Positions 1 through 3,485 of a stretch of DNA of 6,269 nt are shown here, piece after piece. How positions within the stretch are numbered: the stretch's first letter is position 1; each line of letters opens with the position of its first letter. A program made the position numbers and the translations under genes. The stretch comes from a bacterium (GTDB lineage: Bacteria; KSB1; UBA2214), in the NCBI GenBank assembly GCA_029560815.1, contig JAKQKF010000090.1, forward strand, positions 1 through 6,269, given 5' to 3'. The notes beneath the pieces were generated by a model. The model made no database searches, was not told where the DNA came from, and saw only the letters and a list, made by a program, of their open reading frames with translations.

Positions 1-1947
1 GCCATCGAGCTGGCCGTAGGCCCGGCAGGTGATTTTAGCAATCCGGCCCGCCGAAAAATCCGCAAAGGCTCCTCTGGCGACCTTGAAGACCCCCTTGTTG
101 CTGCTGCACCAGAAATTGGAGCTGTCATCCTCGAGGATGGCGAAGATGCGGCCGGCGAAAAGGCCCTCCTGCTCGGTGTAGCGGGTATAGCGCCCATCGG
201 CATAGCGGTAGAGACCCTGGTTGTCCGAGCCGATCCAGATAATCCCCTCCCGGTCCCGGTAAAGGAGGGTGATGCCGTCGTGCCGCAGTTCCGGGGGGAT
301 GCCTTCCTGGTGGAAGCTCCCCCGGGTGAAGCGGCGCAGTCCGTCGCCGAAGGTGCCAAACCAAAGATCATCGTCGGTCATCTCGATCATGGCTGTGACT
401 TCGGAGTGCACTGCTATCCGCCGGTCGAACCAATGGTCCCGCCAAACGCCCTCCTCGAGGCAGCTGAGATGACCGGACATTCCCCGCCAGAGGCGCTCAC
501 GGCGGTCTTCCATAAGGACGCGCAGGGCGAAATTACCCAAAAAGGCGTTGGGTGCAAATTGGACGGTCTCTCCGGAGGAGGCGATCCTGAAAACCGCCCC
601 GCTGGTGTATCCGATCCAGAAGCCCCCCGCACAGGCCGGGAGCACCACGGTCAGATTGTTGGCCGGCTGATCCCCGCCGGGATTACATATTTCAAAATGA
701 TGATCCCGGATCAGCGCCACGCCGCCCGCCTTGAACCCCGCGCAGATCGTCCCGGCGGCGTCTGCGCAGATCGAATGGCCATAATCACCGGGGAGCTTCT
801 CAGGGCTGCCCCAGGAGGTGAAGGTGTTGTCCCGGATCCTGAGCAGGCCGTCGCCGCCGATCCAGATCGATCCCTCGCGGTCTTCCATGATCGTCAGGAA
901 AGTCTCCCCGCTCGTGGGCAAGCCATGTTCGATATCGAGCCTGCTGCTCTGCCCACGATGCCAGCGCACGATCCCCCTTCCTTCTGTGCAGAGCCAGAGC
1001 TGACCGTCGCGGTCCTCGAGAAGGGCGCGCAAGGTTATCTGATCCCGCCTGGAGGTGGGCGACCACAACCAGGTGAGTTCATTGCCGGATCGGGGGGTGA
1101 TGCTGCCGAGCAAACCGATAACATTGCCAGCGAATATTTCACCTGTTCGGGTTACGCACAAAGCTGTAAAGGAGGAGTCACTGGTGAAGGGCGGAGCACT
1201 CCGCGCTGGCTCCGGTACGTGGCAGTAGGCTACAGCGCTCTCAGCAGGATTAAAATCCGGCACCAGCTCCGCCCAGGCGATGCGGGTAATTGGACAAGAA
1301 TAGCGCCCGACGTAGAGATCGCCGGAGCTGTCCTGGGCCAATGCCTGAATATTGTTGGTATTCACGTTGTCCTTGAAGCGCCAGGTCGCCAGCCGTCCCC
1401 CGGCATAGCGCGAGAGGCCGTTCTCGGTGCCGATCAGCAGGCTGCCGTCCTGCGCGACCAGCAGGGTGTTGACGACGTTATGGGCGAGCCCCTCACCGGT
1501 GGTGCAGGTGACAAAATCGTCGCCCTCAAGACGGCTGATCCCGCCGCCGCTTGTGGCGACCCAGAGACGGCCGGTGTGGTCCTCGACGATATCCCTGATA
1601 AAATGGGAGCGCAGGCCGGGGTGACGGCTTTTATCGAAAAGCTTGAAGTTGATGCCGTCGAAGCGCACCAGTCCCTCCTGGGTGCCGATCCAGATAAAGC
1701 CGCGCGAATCCTGAAAGACCTTCTTGACCGAATTCATCGGCAGGCCGTCTTTAGCGGTGTAGAGGCGGATATCGTACTGCGAGATCAGTTTGTGGGGATC
1801 GAGAGCAGCGGCGGGTGTGAAAATGAGCAGCAGCAGACAGGAGAGCAGTTTGATGATTCCCGGCGCGGGCGTAAAACCGCGCAAACCGAGACGACCGGTT
1901 TTAACAACGCAGTGGCACCCTGTTTCGGTCTTGTGCGGCGCGCGCAT
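1..1947 (-). CDS. Two-component regulator propeller sensor protein, N-terminal part (C-terminus outside window)
   Basis: The minus strand is open in one frame from ATG 1947-1945 to the window edge (649 codons, no stop). After a 30-residue basic leader comes a hydrophobic stretch (residues 31-48, IIKLLSCLLLLIFTPAAA) that looks like a signal peptide or anchor. The mature N-terminus (LDPHKLISQYDIRLYTAKDGLPMNSV) matches the usual opening of this family. Residues 74-626 hold about 13 Reg_prop-like repeats, including FQDSRGFIWIGTQEGLVRF, IMEDREGSIWIGGDGLL and YRDREGIIWIGSDNQGLYR. The end, residues 610-649, resembles the last blade before a Y_Y_Y domain. In the family this periplasmic double propeller senses a ligand and drives a cytoplasmic histidine kinase, hybrid kinase or diguanylate cyclase; which one applies here cannot be seen. 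The start is the only ATG after the in-frame stop at 2019-2017 that keeps the signal peptide. The gene is transcribed away from the efflux operon. The family call is firm; the output is unknown. Confidence 0.93.
   Translation of the reverse strand, partial: MRAPHKTETGCHCVVKTGRLGLRGFTPAPGIIKLLSCLLLLIFTPAAALDPHKLISQYDIRLYTAKDGLPMNSVKKVFQDSRGFIWIGTQEGLVRFDGINFKLFDKSRHPGLRSHFIRDIVEDHTGRLWVATSGGGISRLEGDDFVTCTTGEGLAHNVVNTLLVAQDGSLLIGTENGLSRYAGGRLATWRFKDNVNTNNIQALAQDSSGDLYVGRYSCPITRIAWAELVPDFNPAESAVAYCHVPEPARSAPPFTSDSSFTALCVTRTGEIFAGNVIGLLGSITPRSGNELTWLWSPTSRRDQITLRALLEDRDGQLWLCTEGRGIVRWHRGQSSRLDIEHGLPTSGETFLTIMEDREGSIWIGGDGLLRIRDNTFTSWGSPEKLPGDYGHSICADAAGTICAGFKAGGVALIRDHHFEICNPGGDQPANNLTVVLPACAGGFWIGYTSGAVFRIASSGETVQFAPNAFLGNFALRVLMEDRRERLWRGMSGHLSCLEEGVWRDHWFDRRIAVHSEVTAMIEMTDDDLWFGTFGDGLRRFTRGSFHQEGIPPELRHDGITLLYRDREGIIWIGSDNQGLYRYADGRYTRYTEQEGLFAGRIFAILEDDSSNFWCSSNKGVFKVARGAFADFSAGRIAKITCRAYGQLDG
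70..1728 (-). repeat. Thirteen degenerate Reg_prop (beta-propeller blade) repeats within the sensor
   Basis: Each repeat is about 40-55 codons and centres on a pattern close to I-x-E-D-x-x-G-x-L/I-W-I-G-T-x-x-G-L/I-x-R. By residue of the sensor they start near 74, 117, 158, 200, 260, 305, 350, 392, 432, 474, 516, 559 and 601. Repeats 1, 2, 6, 7, 12 and 13 are close to the consensus. Repeats 4, 5, 8 and 9 are degenerate and keep mainly the D/T-x-x-G turn and one Gly of the W-I-G-T strand. Repeat 10 has RLWRG in place of LWIGT. Thirteen visible blades, with a further one expected to be closed by flanking strands, agree with the two seven-bladed propellers known for this family. These are protein-level repeats; the DNA copies are diverged and show no recent duplication. 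Confidence 0.85.
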
Positions 1948-1949
1948 AA

Positions 1950-1955
1950 CCCCTC
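1950..1955 (-). promoter_or_regulatory. Ribosome binding site of the propeller sensor
   Basis: On the minus strand the sequence GAGGGG lies two bases before ATG 1947. Counting only the GAGG core, the spacer is four bases, which is short but usable. It supports ATG 1947 over a TTG at 1884-1882, which would give a more usual-length signal peptide but has no purine-rich site in front of it. Confidence 0.5.
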
Positions 1956-1994
1956 GTCGGCCTGGCAGGAGGAGAGAAGCAGCCGCCCGGAGTG

Positions 1995-2037
1995 AAAAAG
2001 GGCACGCCCCGGGCCGTCACTCTTGCGGGGGGTGCCC
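1995..2037 (-). terminator. Terminator-like hairpin with U-tract in the leader of the sensor gene
   Basis: Read on the minus strand, arm GGGCACCCCCC (2037 to 2027) pairs with GGGGCGTGCCC (2010 to 2000). Ten of eleven positions pair, with one C-C mismatch, around a 16-base loop whose outermost bases can also pair. TTTTT follows directly (1999 to 1995). This has the form of a rho-independent terminator acting in the minus direction. It sits about 48 bases upstream of the sensor start, not after any minus-strand gene seen here, so it may be an attenuator or a block to transcription entering from the adaptor side. The plus-strand reading has no U-tract after the stem. Confidence 0.55.
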
Positions 2038-2072
2038 ATCCACTGCAGCAGAGCCCCCTCTATCTTCAGGTA

Positions 2073-2099
2073 AAGATAATCAATTGTCCCGTTTTTCAA
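2073..2099 (-). promoter_or_regulatory. Weak candidate promoter for the sensor gene
   Basis: On the minus strand TTGAAA (2099 to 2094) is followed after 15 bases by TATCTT (2078 to 2073). Both hexamers are moderate matches to sigma-70 boxes and the spacer is shorter than ideal. The AT-rich setting and the position upstream of the leader hairpin fit a promoter, but the phylum is unknown and may use other consensus boxes. Confidence 0.2.
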
Positions 2100-2126
2100 A
2101 GCGTTTTTTTGCGCTTCTGCAAAAAC
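2098..2126. repeat. Small A/T-rich inverted repeat in the intergenic region
   Basis: TTTTTGC (2106-2112) is the exact reverse complement of GCAAAAA (2119-2125), with a six-base spacer. An overlapping alternative pairs AAGCG (2099-2103) with CGCTT (2112-2116) across the T-run. It could be an operator-like palindrome or a weak hairpin. The stem is too AT-rich and lacks the layout of a normal terminator. Confidence 0.3.
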
Positions 2127-2208
2127 TTTCGTCCGGGAGCATTGCCGCACCGCCGCTGTTGCCCAAAAGGGAAAAATATTGTACCTTGTGCCGTACCAGA
2201 ACCGGAAC

Positions 2209-2238
2209 TTGTGGTCCTCTTCTGCGTCCTATTATAGA
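2209..2238 (+). promoter_or_regulatory. Candidate promoter of the efflux operon
   Basis: TTGTGG (2209-2214) and TATAGA (2233-2238) are separated by 18 bases. The overlapping TATTAT (2230-2235) and GATAAT (2237-2242) are alternative -10 boxes. The downstream box lies about 40 bases before the adaptor start, a plausible distance for a short leader. The match is moderate and was made by eye. Confidence 0.3.
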
Positions 2239-2266
2239 TAATTCGAATAGCAGCCCCTAACGTTCT

Positions 2267-2272
2267 GTGGAA
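2267..2272 (+). promoter_or_regulatory. Weak ribosome binding site of the RND adaptor
   Basis: GTGGAA ends seven bases before ATG 2280. Only GGA matches the Shine-Dalgarno core, so initiation may be modest. The ATG is still preferred because it is followed at once by a lysine-rich start and a hydrophobic anchor. Confidence 0.35.
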
Positions 2273-2279
2273 TCCCTGC

Positions 2280-3461
2280 ATGAAAAAGAAATCCCTGTTC
2301 ATCGCCCTCGCCGCCCTGTTTCTCCTCTTTCTCCTCTGGCGCATCGCCGCCCTCATCTTCGGGGGTTCGGACAACGCCAAGCGCGGGAGCGGGCAATTGC
2401 CCGTTGCCGTCGAAACTGACAGCGTCCGCTACGAACCGATCGAGGAGATCCGGCAGTTCACCGGTTCGGTCTATCCCATCTATCAATACATACTCGCCCC
2501 CAAGGTCTCGGGGCGTCTGCTGTCCATCCGCAAGCGCATCGGCGACTGGGTGCGGGCCGGCGAGGTGGTTGCCGTGATTGACGACGCCGAATACCAGCAG
2601 GCGCTGCGCGAGGCTGAAGCCAATCTCAAGATCGCCGAAGCCTCGCTGATCGAGGCCCAAAGCCAGGCGATCCTGGCCGCCCAGGAGCTCGAGCGGGTCC
2701 GGCTGCTGAAAGAGAAAGGCATTGCGGCGCAGGCCGAATTCGATGTCGCCAGCAGCAATGAGGTCGCCCGCAAATCGAGGCTGGAGCTGGCGCAGGCCCA
2801 GGTGGAGCAGCGCCAGGCCGCACTCAAATCGGCGCAGATCCGGCTCAACTATACCCGTCTGACCGCCAGCGAGCCCGGCTTTGTCGGCGAGCGCTTTGTG
2901 GATGAAGGGGCTTTGCTCTCGGTCAATTCGGCGGTGGTCTCGGTGGTCGGCATCGACCGGGTGATCGTCCGCACCACCATCGTCGAGCGCGATTACGGCC
3001 GCATCGAGGTGGGGCAGGCCGCGACCGTCCACGTCGATTCCTGGCCGGGCAAAGGGCATGCCGGTCTGGTGGCGCGCATCGCCCCGGTGCTGGATGAGGC
3101 CGCGCGCGTGGCCAAAATGGAGGTGGAGGTGGATAACAGCGGGCGGATGCTCAAGCCGGGGATGTTCGCCCGGGTGATGGTCACCCTTGCCAGCAGCGCC
3201 GGCGCCCAGACGGTGCCGAGCAAGGCGATCGTCGGACGCGACGGCGCCAGCGGCCTCTTTCTCGTCTCCGCCGACGGCAAGAGCGCGCGTTACGTTCCCG
3301 TTGAAATCGGCATCGTCAGCGGCGAACGCACCGAAATCCTTTCTCCGAAACTGGCGGGGCCTGTCATAACCCTCGGGCAGCACCTGCTCCAGGACGGCAG
3401 CCTGATTATTCTGCCCGCGGCAGAAAATGGCGCATCCGCAACCTCATCAGCACGCAACTAG
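2280..3461 (+). CDS. RND efflux system periplasmic adaptor subunit (membrane fusion protein, AcrA/MexA type)
   Basis: This complete 393-residue protein, a normal length for the family, links an inner-membrane RND permease to a TolC-like channel across the periplasm. MKKK is followed by a hydrophobic helix (about residues 5-28). There is no lipobox cysteine, so it is probably held by an uncleaved N-terminal anchor. Next come the first half of the lipoyl-like domain (about 70-101, APKVSGRLLSIRKRIGDWV), an Ala/Glu/Gln-rich alpha-helical hairpin (about 103-190), the second lipoyl half (191-223), a beta-barrel ending near the family motif LKPGMFARV (291-299), and a membrane-proximal domain (about 310-380). 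The hairpin tip has R139 and L143 of the channel-docking R-x3-L-x6-S motif, but Ala150 at the Ser position. Stop TAG at 3459; the permease starts 24 bp later, so one operon is likely. Substrate cannot be told; metal-binding features of CusB-type adaptors are not evident. Confidence 0.96.
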   Translation: MKKKSLFIALAALFLLFLLWRIAALIFGGSDNAKRGSGQLPVAVETDSVRYEPIEEIRQFTGSVYPIYQYILAPKVSGRLLSIRKRIGDWVRAGEVVAVIDDAEYQQALREAEANLKIAEASLIEAQSQAILAAQELERVRLLKEKGIAAQAEFDVASSNEVARKSRLELAQAQVEQRQAALKSAQIRLNYTRLTASEPGFVGERFVDEGALLSVNSAVVSVVGIDRVIVRTTIVERDYGRIEVGQAATVHVDSWPGKGHAGLVARIAPVLDEAARVAKMEVEVDNSGRMLKPGMFARVMVTLASSAGAQTVPSKAIVGRDGASGLFLVSADGKSARYVPVEIGIVSGERTEILSPKLAGPVITLGQHLLQDGSLIILPAAENGASATSSARN

Positions 3462-3472
3462 ACCAATCTACC

Positions 3473-3477
3473 AGGAG
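3473..3477 (+). promoter_or_regulatory. Ribosome binding site of the RND permease
   Basis: AGGAG lies eight bases before ATG 3486, inside the 24-bp gap after the adaptor stop. It fixes the start at 3486 rather than the out-of-frame GTG at 3482 and shows the permease is translated independently within the operon. Confidence 0.75.
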
Positions 3478-3485
3478 CGAAGTGC

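Larger units (their letters stand above)
1948..2279. other. Divergent intergenic region between sensor and efflux operon
   Basis: These 332 bases separate two start codons facing away from each other, so they should carry the promoters and control sites of both transcripts. No open frame here has a family-like product, and every ORF crossing it is an out-of-frame shadow of a flanking gene. The sensor-proximal third is GC-rich and holds the hairpin at 1995-2037. The stretches around 2076-2126 and 2170-2245 are clearly richer in A and T than the coding DNA, as expected of promoter regions. No tRNA or recognisable riboswitch was seen. Confidence 0.8.

Noticed and set aside
280..1995. 571-codon plus-strand ORF
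   Set aside because: It is antisense to the propeller sensor, whose minus-strand frame has clear Reg_prop repeats, a signal peptide and a family-typical N-terminus. The plus-strand translation has no repeats or recognisable fold and arises from the GC-rich codon use of the real gene.
2104..2126. T-run and A-run hairpin considered as a rho-independent terminator
   Set aside because: The stem is only seven pairs and nearly all A-T, without the GC-rich stem followed by a U-tract. No gene ends just before it in either direction.
1785..2150. 121-codon minus-strand ORF spanning the intergenic region
   Set aside because: It runs into the sensor gene out of frame, and its Cys/Arg/Ser-rich sequence has no family resemblance. 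The hairpin at 1995-2037 falls inside it.
2096..2380. 94-codon minus-strand ORF across the adaptor start
   Set aside because: Arg/Lys-rich antisense reading of the adaptor signal region and its promoter, with no ribosome binding site of note and no recognisable domain.
2232..3383. 383-codon minus-strand ORF
   Set aside because: It is antisense to the complete adaptor gene and has the same low-complexity His/Asp/Gly composition. No family features.
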